Assembly: GCA_013339895.1 (NCBI GenBank)
Contig: JABACO010000018.1
Location: forward strand, 631,571-695,570
Direction of reading: 5' to 3'
Origin: Ephydatia muelleri
Taxonomy: Eukaryota; Porifera; Demospongiae; Spongillida; Spongillidae
Length of the DNA stretch: 64,000 nucleotides
The translations under genes were made by a program, and so were the position numbers. Numbering within the stretch: the first letter of the stretch is position 1; every line of letters begins with the position of its first letter. Below are positions 1 through 11,500 of the stretch, in pieces. Below the pieces are notes generated by a model. The model was not told the origin of the DNA and did not search any database. It saw nothing but the letters and a program-made list of their open reading frames with translations.

Positions 1-653
1 GTAGCCATTACAGACACCTGATAGAACTCACCCCATCAGTGAAGCCATTGCAGACACCTGATAGAACTCACCCCATCAGTGTAGCCATTACAGACACCTG
101 ATAGAACTCACCCCATCAGTGAAGCCATTGCAGACACCTGATAGAACTCACCCCATCAGTGAAGCCATTGCAGACACCTGATAGAACTCACCCCATCAGT
201 GTAGCCATTGCAGACACCTGATAGAACTCACCCCATCAGTGAAGCCATTGCAGACACCTGATAGAACTCACCCCATCAGTGAAGCCATTGCAGACACTCA
301 CCCCATCAGTGAAGCCATTGCAGACACCTGATAGAACTCACCCCATCAGTGTAGCCATTACAGACACCTGATAGAACTCACCCCATCAGTGAAGCCATTG
401 CAGACACCTGATAGAACTCACCCCATCAGTGAAGCCATTGCAGACACCTGATAGAACTCACCCCATCAGTGAAGCCATTGCAGACACCTGATAGAACTCA
501 CCCCATCAGTGTAGCCATTGCAGACACCTGATAGAACTCACCCCATCAGTGAAGCCATTGCAGACACCTGATAGAACTCACCCCATCAGTGAAGCCATTG
601 CAGACACCTGATAGAACTCACCCCATCAGTGTAGCCATTGCAGACACCTGATA
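1..653. repeat. 40 bp minisatellite, about 16 copies
   Basis: The unit reads GTAGCCATTACAGACACCTG followed by ATAGAACTCACCCCATCAGT. Copies differ mainly at two sites (GTAG/GAAG and ATTA/ATTG), and one copy near 291-300 is shortened. The array runs off the left edge of the window, so its full length is unknown. Confidence 0.97.
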
Positions 654-1973
654 GTAGCAATCACATGGCAAGCTACATGCAAACATCCAAGGCCACCTTA
701 CTCTGGAACCTTACGTGCGACCTAGATATATGTAGGCCTACACACTCAAGGTACCCTCATTGCAAGCACAGAGAGAGACACTAGTCCAAGATGCCTTCCA
801 TGTGATCACTGTAGTAAATTATCACGCATTGCATATATTAGCTAGCTACACATACATAACTTTGGGTGACTTTAATGGTAGTACTCATTTGAAGGCCTTA
901 TTGGTGTTCCAGGTAACCCTTAGCCTCCTCGTATCACAAGTGAGCAGGGTCAGAATTTGGCCATCTTATAGAATCTTATGCCAGGAGTCCTGTCAGACAC
1001 GAGGAGCGTTTTGTACATTCCAAATCTTATTTGGTAGTTGGCTGCCAATACACCGCTCGAGATTATTTGATCATAAAAAAATAAAAACGAAAATGCCGAC
1101 CAATTCTGAAGCTATTGGCGCAATTCTAAACTACCTTTTTGTCAAGACTCTACCTTTGTGATGATATGAGTAGCGTTGAGTACGGCCCAAATCTAATAAT
1201 AAAATTACCAAAATATAGCATCAAGACTGTTTGATCATGGATACTTAGCCATGATTGGATCACGGAGGGCACTCTTCAGGCTATTTGCGAGACTGGGAAC
1301 GAGGACAGGCAATCCTTTTTGTTTTCTATAACCGCGCGCCACATAGAACAATGACGAAACTGCTCATTTTGGTCTTCTCATTCGATTTAAACAAGCTAAA
1401 CGATCCGATAGTCGGGGTCAAATCCTATATGGAAGTTTCGAGCCCGTATATGTATAACCATGTATATGATCAAATGGGGTTATAATAGTTATTTTTCCAT
1501 ATTAAAATTAGTCATTGCAATGATTTTTATTGTGCGTATTAGTGCAACATATTTAATAATACTTGGTTATACAACACATTATAATATTTTAGAAAAGATC
1601 AAAAAAGTAAAATCAAAGGAAAACCCTGGCATGTTTTTAAATATTTATATAATGTGACTTTGAGTATTCAACTTGAGGTATAACAGCTCACTGTCGAGGT
1701 AAGTTAATTTTTACTTAACTTATTCAGATACTAGTTACTAATGCTTATTTATAAAACAAATCAGTCCTAACCATTCTTTCTTCTTGAATATAATTTATCA
1801 TAAACTAAATTTGTTTGCAATCGCAAGTTAGTAAAATAGTAAAGGTTATATGTAGAAGTAAGTCTAACTGACTGAGTTGAAAATTATTTGTACAACCCAG
1901 CAATACCCATGTACACATGCATTGGGAGTTACTTCTAGTCCTAATGGGTGAACTGTTACACTGTACTCTTCAG
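654..1973. other. AT-rich non-coding stretch, no gene recognised
   Basis: Open frames here are short and have no recognisable domain. The 1480-1880 part is strongly AT-rich. It may be intron or upstream sequence of the candidate exon at 1974-2147. Confidence 0.5.
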
Positions 1974-2147
1974 AGCCAAGGTCAGGTGACTCCAGTATCT
2001 CCTGGGTCCAGGATTAATGCCACTGTCACCAACAGTCCTAAGACTCCTCGCACTACTCCTGCAAATGACGCCCCACAATCAGTGTACACACAACTTGACA
2101 TAAGAACAAGGCATGAACACAACACATATGATACTGTGGGAATAGAG
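1974..2147 (+). CDS. Candidate internal exon of an unidentified protein with tyrosine motifs
   Basis: The stretch is preceded by a pyrimidine-rich acceptor (CTGTACTCTTCAG) and followed by the donor GAG|GTGAGC. It is open for 58 codons in phase 0. The peptide is rich in Ser, Thr and Pro and carries VYTQLDI and NTYDTV, which resemble SH2-binding tyrosine motifs of receptor tails or docking proteins. It has no recognisable folded domain. The next exon would lie in or beyond the gap at 2207. The exon at 4673-4801 may be its terminal exon. This is an inference from splice signals and composition only. Confidence 0.35.
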
Positions 2148-2206
2148 GTGAGCTATGATTGCCATGGAAACTTTCTGATTAGATAGTAAAGAAACACACG
2201 CCACTT

Positions 2207-3206
2207 NNNNNNNNNNNNNNNNNNNNNNNNNNNNNNNNNNNNNNNNNNNNNNNNNNNNNNNNNNNNNNNNNNNNNNNNNNNNNNNNNNNNNNNNNNNNNN
2301 NNNNNNNNNNNNNNNNNNNNNNNNNNNNNNNNNNNNNNNNNNNNNNNNNNNNNNNNNNNNNNNNNNNNNNNNNNNNNNNNNNNNNNNNNNNNNNNNNNNN
2401 NNNNNNNNNNNNNNNNNNNNNNNNNNNNNNNNNNNNNNNNNNNNNNNNNNNNNNNNNNNNNNNNNNNNNNNNNNNNNNNNNNNNNNNNNNNNNNNNNNNN
2501 NNNNNNNNNNNNNNNNNNNNNNNNNNNNNNNNNNNNNNNNNNNNNNNNNNNNNNNNNNNNNNNNNNNNNNNNNNNNNNNNNNNNNNNNNNNNNNNNNNNN
2601 NNNNNNNNNNNNNNNNNNNNNNNNNNNNNNNNNNNNNNNNNNNNNNNNNNNNNNNNNNNNNNNNNNNNNNNNNNNNNNNNNNNNNNNNNNNNNNNNNNNN
2701 NNNNNNNNNNNNNNNNNNNNNNNNNNNNNNNNNNNNNNNNNNNNNNNNNNNNNNNNNNNNNNNNNNNNNNNNNNNNNNNNNNNNNNNNNNNNNNNNNNNN
2801 NNNNNNNNNNNNNNNNNNNNNNNNNNNNNNNNNNNNNNNNNNNNNNNNNNNNNNNNNNNNNNNNNNNNNNNNNNNNNNNNNNNNNNNNNNNNNNNNNNNN
2901 NNNNNNNNNNNNNNNNNNNNNNNNNNNNNNNNNNNNNNNNNNNNNNNNNNNNNNNNNNNNNNNNNNNNNNNNNNNNNNNNNNNNNNNNNNNNNNNNNNNN
3001 NNNNNNNNNNNNNNNNNNNNNNNNNNNNNNNNNNNNNNNNNNNNNNNNNNNNNNNNNNNNNNNNNNNNNNNNNNNNNNNNNNNNNNNNNNNNNNNNNNNN
3101 NNNNNNNNNNNNNNNNNNNNNNNNNNNNNNNNNNNNNNNNNNNNNNNNNNNNNNNNNNNNNNNNNNNNNNNNNNNNNNNNNNNNNNNNNNNNNNNNNNNN
3201 NNNNNN
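2207..3206. other. Assembly gap (1000 N)
   Basis: There are exactly 1000 N, the size of a placeholder gap, so the true distance is unknown. Confidence 0.99.
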
Positions 3207-3214
3207 ATGAGGTG

Positions 3215-3600
3215 TTAGTTTTAATCCTTTTGCATGGAGCTATGTCAACACTTCTCTACCTCAATGTGAACGTAAAAATGAATTGGAAAAATGCCGAGCA
3301 CATAATGAATGAGTTCGAGAAATCGAACATGGCTTGTTTTCTCCACTTGTTTTCTCAGCCTCAGGAAGTATGGGTCCCACTGCTACCATCGTCTATAAGA
3401 GGCTAGCCTCACTTCTAGCCGAGAAATTTGACAAGCCTTATTGTCATACCATTCACTGGCTCAGGTGCTGTCTGAACTTCTCCCTCTTGGCTCAGCTATA
3501 ATGTGTATTTGGGAGAGCAGATCTATGTCACTTAACATGGATTTTTCATTGGAGGATACAATCGCGCTGGCATGTTCCAGGCCAAGTAGACATTGGACGT
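3215..3600 (+). mobile_element. Retroelement relic, C-terminal part of a reverse-transcriptase polyprotein
   Basis: Reading the plus strand across frames gives SFNPFAWSYVNTSLPQC, then EKCRAHNE, a stop, VREIEHGLFSPLVFSASGSM, GPTATIVYKRLASLLAEKFD and KPYCHTIHWLRCCLNFSLL. From memory these resemble the C-terminal end of a reverse-transcriptase protein family common in cnidarian, sponge and protist genomes, often read as ending in RSAIMC-R-GSRS. A stop codon and frame shifts break it, so it is dead. The reverse-transcriptase relic at 35400-36240 probably belongs to the same family. The family assignment is from recall and has not been searched. Confidence 0.6.
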
Positions 3601-3640
3601 GTCTAATTCCTTTCCTTGTTTTGCATTCTTATACTTAGTT

Positions 3641-4109
3641 ATTGCATTGTATTGTATTGTATTGTATTGCATTGTATTGTATTGTATTGTATTGCATTGT
3701 ATGTATTGTATTGTATTGTATTGCATTGTATTGTATTGTATTGCATTGTATGCATTGCATTGCATTGTATTGTATTGTATTGTATTGTATTGCATTGTAT
3801 TGCATTGTATTGTATTGTATTGTATTGCATTGCATTGTATTGTATTGTATTGTATTGTATTGCATTGCATTGTATTGTATTGTATGTATTGCATTGTATT
3901 GCATTGCATTGCATTGCATTGTATTGTATTGTATTGCATTGCATGTATTGCATTGTATTGTATTGTATTGCATTGTATTGTATTGTATTGTATTGTATTG
4001 CATTGCATTGTATTGTATTGTATTGTATTGTATTGTATTGCATTGTATTGCATTGCATTGCATTGCATTGTATTGTATTGTATTGTATTGCATTGCATTG
4101 TATTGTATT
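3641..4109. repeat. Pentanucleotide array of ATTGT and ATTGC words
   Basis: About 90 pentamers of two kinds, ATTGT and ATTGC, are mixed irregularly, with occasional 4 bp slips (for example TTGTATGTATTG). Neither word creates a stop in any frame, so long artefactual open frames appear on both strands. Confidence 0.97.
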
Positions 4110-4672
4110 CATGATACTGCAGCTGCAACAGCTGTTGTGCCTTCAAAAAATAAAAAATAAAAAAGTTGAAATTGTCAAGAATAAACAATTATGACTAATT
4201 TTAATAAGCATTAGTTGCTAATCCTTGAATAGGACTGTTTATTGAATTTAATAAACTTAACTCAATAGTGAGTTATTAAATCTAAATTTTTTCAAATTAA
4301 AATGTCATTGTTTCAAGTTGAATAGTGTACTCAAATTCACTTTCTATGAATATTTAAAAAAAAACTTGCCAATACACTTTCCTTGATTTTGATCTTTCTT
4401 ATTTGATCACTTATACACATAATAAATACTATGTTATTAATATGGAATAATACCTGTTCATTTATTTCATAACACTCGGTATTATACATGGCTATACCCA
4501 TGCTGCAACTATTTTTTTAAACGATCATATTGTGGGTAACTTTCGATGCATGAAAAGTTTCGGATGCAACCTAATCCAAGCAAATAAAAGTCCCATTTAA
4601 TTATATTTAATGCAAGTAAAAGGTACTTTGCAATTCACTGTGACTGAATGTGCCAACTGGCCTTGCCACCCA
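4110..4672. other. AT-rich stretch without a recognised gene
   Basis: The sequence is AT-rich with several A or T runs. No domain or convincing exon was seen. Confidence 0.5.
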
Positions 4673-4801
4673 GAGCCATTGATTCGGAAGGAGGAAAGTA
4701 GGTATATGCTGCCCACTCAAAGAATAGAGGACCCTACAAGTATTTGTACTGCTACAGGAAAATATGCTAGCATCAATGGACCAGAGTCTCTGCTATTTTA
4801 G
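4673..4801 (+). CDS. Candidate terminal exon, unidentified protein
   Basis: A plausible acceptor (GGCCTTGCCACCCAG) precedes a frame of 42 codons after two leading bases, ending in TAG at 4799-4801. It contains SRYMLP and GKYASI, which look like tyrosine motifs. It may be the last exon of the gene that includes 1974-2147, as both are on plus and have similar composition, but a gap and a transposon relic lie between them. No donor-acceptor phase check is possible. Confidence 0.3.
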   Translation, partial: EPLIRKEESRYMLPTQRIEDPTSICTATGKYASINGPESLLF

Positions 4802-4879
4802 TCTCCCAGCACTGGCTATATGGAACCACAAGTAAAACATTGCTTTTGTCATAAATGGTGTAATTTGTGAAGCAGGCAT

Positions 4880-5164
4880 GTGATGCAATTGAGGAGCATT
4901 AAATACATGTAGGTCACCTGATAAGCACATGCAATTGAGGAGCATTAAATACATGTAGGTCACCTGATAAGCACATGCAATTGAGGAGCATTAAATACAT
5001 GTAGGTCACCTGATAAGCACATGCAATTGAGGAGCATTAAATACATGTAGGTCACCTGATAAGCACATGCAATTGAGGAGCATTAAATACATGTAGGTCA
5101 CCTGATAAGCACATGCAATTGAGGAGCATTAAATACATGTAGGTCACCTGATAAGCACATGCAA
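4880..5164. repeat. 46 bp minisatellite, about six copies
   Basis: The unit begins ATGCAATTGAGGAGCATTAA and ends GTCACCTGATAAGCAC. The copies are almost identical, which suggests recent expansion. On the minus strand each copy contains TTATCAG followed by GTGACC, a possible acceptor, just downstream of the last recognised DOK-A exon. Confidence 0.95.
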
Positions 5165-5195
5165 TGCACACATACTTTCCCCATGGCTAAACACT

Positions 5196-5262
5196 CAATG
5201 AGGAGGAGGGGGAGGAGGAGGAGGAGGAGGGGGAGGGGGAGGGAGAGGGGGAGGAGGAGGAG
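5196..5262. repeat. GGA-rich purine tract
   Basis: An imperfect (GGA)n/(GGGA)n run lies a few bases from the donor of DOK-A exon 4 (minus strand), where it reads as a CCT-rich pyrimidine tract. Confidence 0.9.
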
Positions 5263-5272
5263 GACTGCATAC

Positions 5273-6917
5273 CTGATTGTTCCTTATCTGTTCCACTATG
5301 TACTTGGCCCAGTAGTCCACTGCTCTGTGGATCCTTCCAGCCACTCCTGGCTCCGTGTCCATCACAAACCAGTCCACACCAGTTGAAGATTTGCTACAAG
5401 ATGAAATGGAGGAAAGTATGAGGAGGAAAAGTTATTTAGTAAAACAACTGTAGCTTCCAAACAATGATCCGCTACTATGACAACGCCTTCCCCCTCCTCC
5501 AACTAAATATTATTCCCAAGAATCACAAAATTAACTGAATACAACTGTGACCTCAGTACTAGTGAAAGCAAACATCTGGGATGGAGAAAGTAAACAGTGC
5601 TGCCGTATTGAGACTACAAAGAGCAGCAATAAGCTATTTAAACAACCCATTGAACTGAGTAGAAATACTTTGACTGTCACACAGCTAATAAACTGCTGCC
5701 ACTCCTAACTAATAAACTGCTGCCACTTGTAACTAATAGACAGTTCAATGGCACACTTCCTTCTGCATTAGTGCCATGGCTTCAGTACCAGAAACATTAC
5801 CTTCCACTTTGAAATTTAAAAGCAGTTTCATTTGAGCCATACTGTCGAATATGGTCTATCTGCCATTTTACAATCAGGCGACGAGGACTTTGCTCAGTGA
5901 AAAGGGAAATATGGAATTGATTCCGGTCGAAAATCTTCTCAATCTCCAGAATGCACGCACCCTGGAAGGTAAGTGACTGGGATTTCCGCAACCTGACAGC
6001 AAAGACTTCATCACCAGGAATAGCTGTGTGTGTGTGTGTGTGTGTGTATGTGTGTGTGTGTGTGTACGTGTGTGTATGTGTGTGCATATGTGTAAGCATG
6101 TGTACAAGCATATGTACGTATGTGTGTTTTGATTAAGCTGTGCACCATCTTAGCAAAAAGCCATAACTCCATCACCTAAAATACACAGAATTGTATTTAT
6201 ACAGATATGAACACACACAAATACACTAACAAAATAACATGCATGTGTAAACATACATGTATGTTTACACATGCACACACATACACACGCACACGGCTTC
6301 ATACACGGACAAGTAAGCCTCCTTCCCGTTCCCTCACCATCATACAATGCCGTTCCATTTGAGGCTGAGGTGTGTGTTGTGTCAGAGTCAACCCCCCTGC
6401 ATCTGTTGATGTCTGATACCCAATCCTGCACATCTGCGTTTGCTTGGCATGCAAAGGTCACTTGAGAGTCAGCGAAAGAAATCATGAATTCCATCTTTCC
6501 CTCTACTGCCACCACAGATGTGACCGTATTCAACTCGATCACCATGGGTGGTGCAGTCGCATCGTCTTCTTTTCGATACAACTCAAGTCTGCTTGGGCCC
6601 GCGATGGACTCTTTGTAAAGGACCATCCAGCGCTTCTTTTTGCTTGAGAACGTCACCCCGACCTGTGTTATATGTTACGCGCGGACGTGTGTTCATATGC
6701 AGGGGGGCGGTAACGTGGTTAAGATTCGCACGCACATACACACAAGCGCGCTCGCCCACACCCGCACACACAAACACTCGCGCGCGTTTCGTTGCGGAGT
6801 CAACAGCCTCCATAGGCGGTAGACAAAAAATAAAACGTAATGATTCCTCACCACGCCAGTGCTCGTAACGACTTGAATGTAGCTTCTGCGGATTACGTCT
6901 TGTGTTGCCGTAGCCAT
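5273..6917 (-). CDS. DOK-A: PH plus IRS-type PTB docking protein (3' end unresolved)
   Basis: Exons in transcript order are 6852-6917, 6338-6662, 5801-6023 and 5273-5393. Intron phases are 0, 1 and 2 and all junctions join in frame. Exon 1 starts MATATQDVIRR. Exons 1-2 make a pleckstrin-homology domain (KKKRWMVLYKE, EFMISFADSQVTFACQ and the C-terminal helix DVQDWVSDINRC). Exons 3-4 make an IRS-type phosphotyrosine-binding domain (FAVRLRKSQSLTFQGACIL, IVKWQIDHIRQYG, then DWFVMDTEPGVAGRIHRAVD and a helix to IRNNQ). This order is that of the DOK family, membrane-recruited adaptors downstream of tyrosine kinases. The last exon ends in phase 0 at a donor (CAG|GTATGC), so at least one more exon is missing; none was recognised in 3207-5272. 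It is divergent from DOK-B. Confidence 0.88.
6024..6085. repeat. (TG)n tract abutting a splice acceptor
   Basis: On the minus strand the (CA)n run ends directly in CAG and exon 3 of DOK-A, so the acceptor is the end of the microsatellite. Confidence 0.9.
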
Positions 6918-7004
6918 CTTAGCCAGGCTTGTTTATTATTGTAGTAGACCGTTAGAAATTATAATAATTAGTTCTAGTGGGGCGGAGCTTGTGTAATTGC
7001 TCTG
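6918..7004. promoter_or_regulatory. 87 bp intergenic gap, candidate bidirectional promoter of DOK-A and DOK-B
   Basis: The start codons of two divergent paralogues are separated by only 87 bp. A GC-box-like GGGGCGGAGC begins near 6979. No TATA box was seen. The 5' untranslated regions must be very short, or first untranslated exons lie inside the opposite gene. Promoter function is inferred from the layout. Confidence 0.6.
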
Positions 7005-8542
7005 ATGAATACGAGCAGCGGCGACCAGACGTCCCCGTGCGCTATAATCGCGGGGTACCTCAAGTTTAAAGTACTCAGGATAAAGGGCGGGAAAGATGCC
7101 GGCCCTAGCAGCAGCCCTTCAACGCAAGACGTGAGTGTGCCCGACACTGTACACATGTACAATGATTATTGGCAACCTGTTTCTGTACATACCTCCTCCA
7201 TCCCCCCCCCCCCGTCCACACACACACATACAGCCCAAGGCGGGGAAACAATACTGGTTCGAGTTTCGTGTTCCAAACAGTACAACTAAGGTGGTCGAGT
7301 ACTATGATAAAGGACAAGAGAAGGCGAAAGGGGTCATCCTTCTCGACTTAGTGGTGTCTGTGCAGCTCCTCGTGCCACACAAGAAGCAGCAGTTCATGAT
7401 GGAGTGTTCGGATGGGCAGGCGAGGATATTCGAGACGTTGACAATTGAGGAGACCTATGCCTGGGTTACGGCGTTAAATGCAGTGCTCTTCGGCAAGAAT
7501 ATGCGAGGGGGTAAGTGGACAAGAATATGCGAGGGGGTAAGTGGGCAAGAATATGCGAGGGTGTAAGTGGACAAGAATATGCGAGGGGGTAAGTGGGCAA
7601 GAATATGCCTAGGGGGTAAGTGGGCAAGAATATGCGAGGGTGTAAGTGGGCAAGAATATGCGAGGGGGTAAGTGGGCAAGAATATGCGAGGGTGTAAGTG
7701 GGCAAGAATATGCCTAGGGGGTAAGTGGGCAAGAATATGCGAGGAGGTAAGATGGCAAGAATATGCGAGGAGGTAAGTGGGCAAGAATATGCGCGGGGGA
7801 GGGGGGGGGGGGGGGGTAAGTAAGTGGGCTCCAGCGCAAATGAATACGCTTGTTGCAGACATGAATACATGCGGGCAAGGCGTGCAGCAACAGGTGACTG
7901 TTTACGAAGTAGAGGCTGCAATCATTGTAGGGTCGCTTATTCTTAACATCACCAAGCATGGCTGCATGCCCTCCTCAGCAGTTCTTAATGTAGGAATGGC
8001 GTTGTAATTTGTTTTGTGATAACAGCTGGCCAGCAAGCATGCACATAACAAAACTCCAGATCTGAAAGCAGTCATCGATGAGCACAACATAACCCAGCCT
8101 GTTTCCCTGTATCTACCAATAAAAGGGTTGGGAAACCGTCATGTTTGATGACATGCGACATAGATAGGAACACAAATCACAATTTGCCCTATATTGTGAT
8201 AAACAAGCATTCCACATTGCTGTACCATTAGACACCTGTAACCTTATATATATAATTGTGTTTACATGTACATTGCTATGAATTTTTCAACATGTCAAGC
8301 ATGACCCAAAACCTCACCCTTTCAACACCACCTCCCCACACACAACTTGGCAACACACATACTCACGTACTGACACAACACGTGCATGGTACACACACAC
8401 ACATGCACACACATACGCACACACGCACACACACACACATGCACACACATACGCACACACACCCACACACTCACACATGCACACACACACACATGCACAC
8501 ACACACACATGCACACACACACATGCACACACACACGCACAC

Positions 8543-8589
<47 letters not shown>

Positions 8590-11500
8590 CACACAACAAA
8601 TGCATCAACACAACCCAACACTCTGTTCAGAAAGCCGTTTAGAGTACTCGGTGGCTCTGCAACCATCAACTTTTCTCGACTATTGTGGGCCTTGCATCCT
8701 GGTGATCAATGAAACAGAGATTGCTGTGTACGGGAAAGACTTAAGTGAAGATCATGTGATAGTCAGGTGGAAACTCCATCACTTGCGTTCATTCAGAGCC
8801 AAGAAGGACAGCTTCGTCGTGCGAACTGGAAGGTTTGGGCGGAGGGGGTGGGGGTGTGTGGTTTGTTGTTGCATAGACCCATCTTATTTAGTGCACCCTT
8901 TTCGTTATGAATGTGTGCCAACACAACACACACACATGCACACACACAACACACACACACATGTGCACACACACACACACATGTGCACACACATACACAC
9001 ACGCACACACATGTACACACACACACACACACATGTACACACGTCATGCAGTCGCACCACTACGGGCTCAGGAGAATTCTACTTCTCTACAAAGGAGGAC
9101 GAAAGTGTTCTGATGACCTACGCAGTGGAGGCTGTCCTCACCAGACTGAAAGCCAAACTGACCATCACCAACACCTCAATAAATGCGGAATCACATAAAG
9201 ACAGTGCATCCAGGAGGTCGATGCTGCTACTATCTCCCTCCAATGCACCTGACAATCTTGGCATCCTGTCGCCACCCATGGACCTCACCCAGGCCCCAGG
9301 CCACCTGGATCCCGGCATGGAGGAGCAAAGGTCACCTTCCTCCAGGGGTCCTGCGTACCAGGGGGAAATTGACCCCAGACCCCAGGGTGGGAACCAGCAG
9401 GAGTTTGGGTGGGCAACAGTGAGCACCCCTTCATCCCTCCTGACACATGTACAGGTCGAATCACCAGCGATTCTGTCGAGGTCCATGACCAACAAGGGGG
9501 TGGTGTTGCCACGGCGCCACGTGTACGATGAGGCTGATCTGGACCTGAGACCTCAAGCAGGAACCACTCCTGAACACCGCACTGCACCTCCTCCTCCCAT
9601 CTCCTCTCTGTACTCGGTTTTGGGCGAGGAAGAGGCGGAGCCCCCTGCCCTCCCTCCCTACGATCGGCTCAACAGGGGAGTGGTGACATGTATTCTCTCA
9701 GCCACTGTGGGTGGTTACAGCAAAATCCGGTGGGAAGAAGAGGGTGCCACTCCCCCCTCTGTGGTGCACAAGAATTTCAGATCAAACCCAGACCTTGTGG
9801 TGTCACAGACGCAGGACCAAACGGCAAAGAATGTAGCATTATACGACACTGTGTACGAATCCAGCAGGTCTAACTCTTCTGGCTCAATCACCATTCACAG
9901 GAGCAGTAGAAACCGTTCTCCCCCAGACCTTGTGGTATCACAGACGCAGGACCAAACGGCAAAGAATGCAGCATTATACGACACTGTGTACGAATCCAGC
10001 AGGTCTAACTCTTCTGGCTCAATCACCATTCACAGCAGCAGTAGAAACCGTTCTCCCCCAGACCTTGTGGTATCACAGACGCAGGACCAAACGGCAAAGA
10101 ATGCAGCATTATACGACACTGTGTACGAATCCAGCAGGTCTAACTCTTCTGGCTCAATCACCATTCACAGCAGCAGTAGAAACCACTCCTCTAAGTGTGA
10201 TGTGGCTGTTGGAGAGGAGAGCAACGAATCATACTCTGTTTTCGGCCAGTTCAGCAGCCATCAGTTGAAGGCAGTCACTCCTTGGGGTGTTGACGGCAGC
10301 AAGATGGGCTCCATAGCAGCCGAGTCCTCACGTCGGTTGGTGTACGGAAGCCCTGCTGTCAATGATGGCGCAGCCGGAGAGGGGGATGCAGACACCCCAT
10401 ACATTAACATGGTGGACCAAGTGAGTGAGGACAGACCACCACTTTATCCACCACGAGACAGAAATGTGAGTGAGGACAGACCACCATTTAATCCACCACG
10501 AGACAGAAACCTGAGTGAGGACCAACCACCACTTTATCCACCACGAGACAGAAATGTGAGTGAGGACAGACCACCATTTAATCCACCACGAGACAGAAAC
10601 CTGAGCGAGGACCAACCACCACTTTATCCACCACGAGACAGAAATGTGAGTGAGGACAGACCACCATTTAATCCACCACGAGACAGAAACCTGAGTGAGG
10701 ACCAACCACCACAGGACAGAACCAGGAACAAGATCCCCAAGCCACCTTCAGCACCCCCTGAGGGCGGAGACATTTGGTGCATGACGGTATCCAATGGTGA
10801 CCCTCCTGCTCCACCCAATATATCCCATAAGAAACCTCTTGCCCCAAAACCATTCCCCAGTGACAAGCCGTGTGCTGTGAAACCACTGATCACTGTGCTG
10901 AAGGAGGGAAGCAGCGACAAAGCTACGTCGTTTTCGAATAAGCAGAAACTTCCTGAAGCTCTAGATGCAATGTACACACTGCTCACAGATGAGCCAGACT
11001 CTCAGAATAACCCTAACCAGAAGTCCACAGTATCTCCTACAGATGGCAGGCTGGTGGTTGCTAAGACAGAAAGGAATACAGCTACTTCGCAGAGAGGAGA
11101 AGGGAAAGAAGGGTCTTCTACCAGTGACAAGCCAGATACTGAGCCACTACTTGCTGAGATTAGGAACATCACGTATGGAATGTTGATTGATGACAGCCAC
11201 AAGTCCACAAAACCTTCACCAGATGGCAGGCAGGCTATTGTTGCCAAGTCAGAAAGATCGCTAAACGGTCCACAGAAAGACAGAGCTAGAGACAAGTCTG
11301 CCCTTCCCAAGGGTGTGGAGGTCCAGGTTCAAGCAGATGCAATGTACGCCCTGTTGACAGACGAGGACAACATGGCTGAAAGGCCAGCAACACTCACTCA
11401 GCAGGATACATCCCCTAAGAGGAAAACCAAGCGCCTCCCCAAACCCCCCGTGGCCCCTAAGCCCCACATCCTCCCCAAGCCCCACATCCTCCCCAAGCCC

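Noticed and set aside
1..653. CRISPR-like array
   Set aside because: The 40 bp units are directly adjacent with no unique spacers, and the genome is animal.
3532..4194. Long open frames on both strands over the ATTGT/ATTGC array
   Set aside because: The pentamers contain no stop in any frame, so the frames are a by-product of composition.
9118..9495. Antisense frames over the DOK-B last exon
   Set aside because: The sense frame has the PTB domain and motif-rich tail; the antisense frames have no domain.
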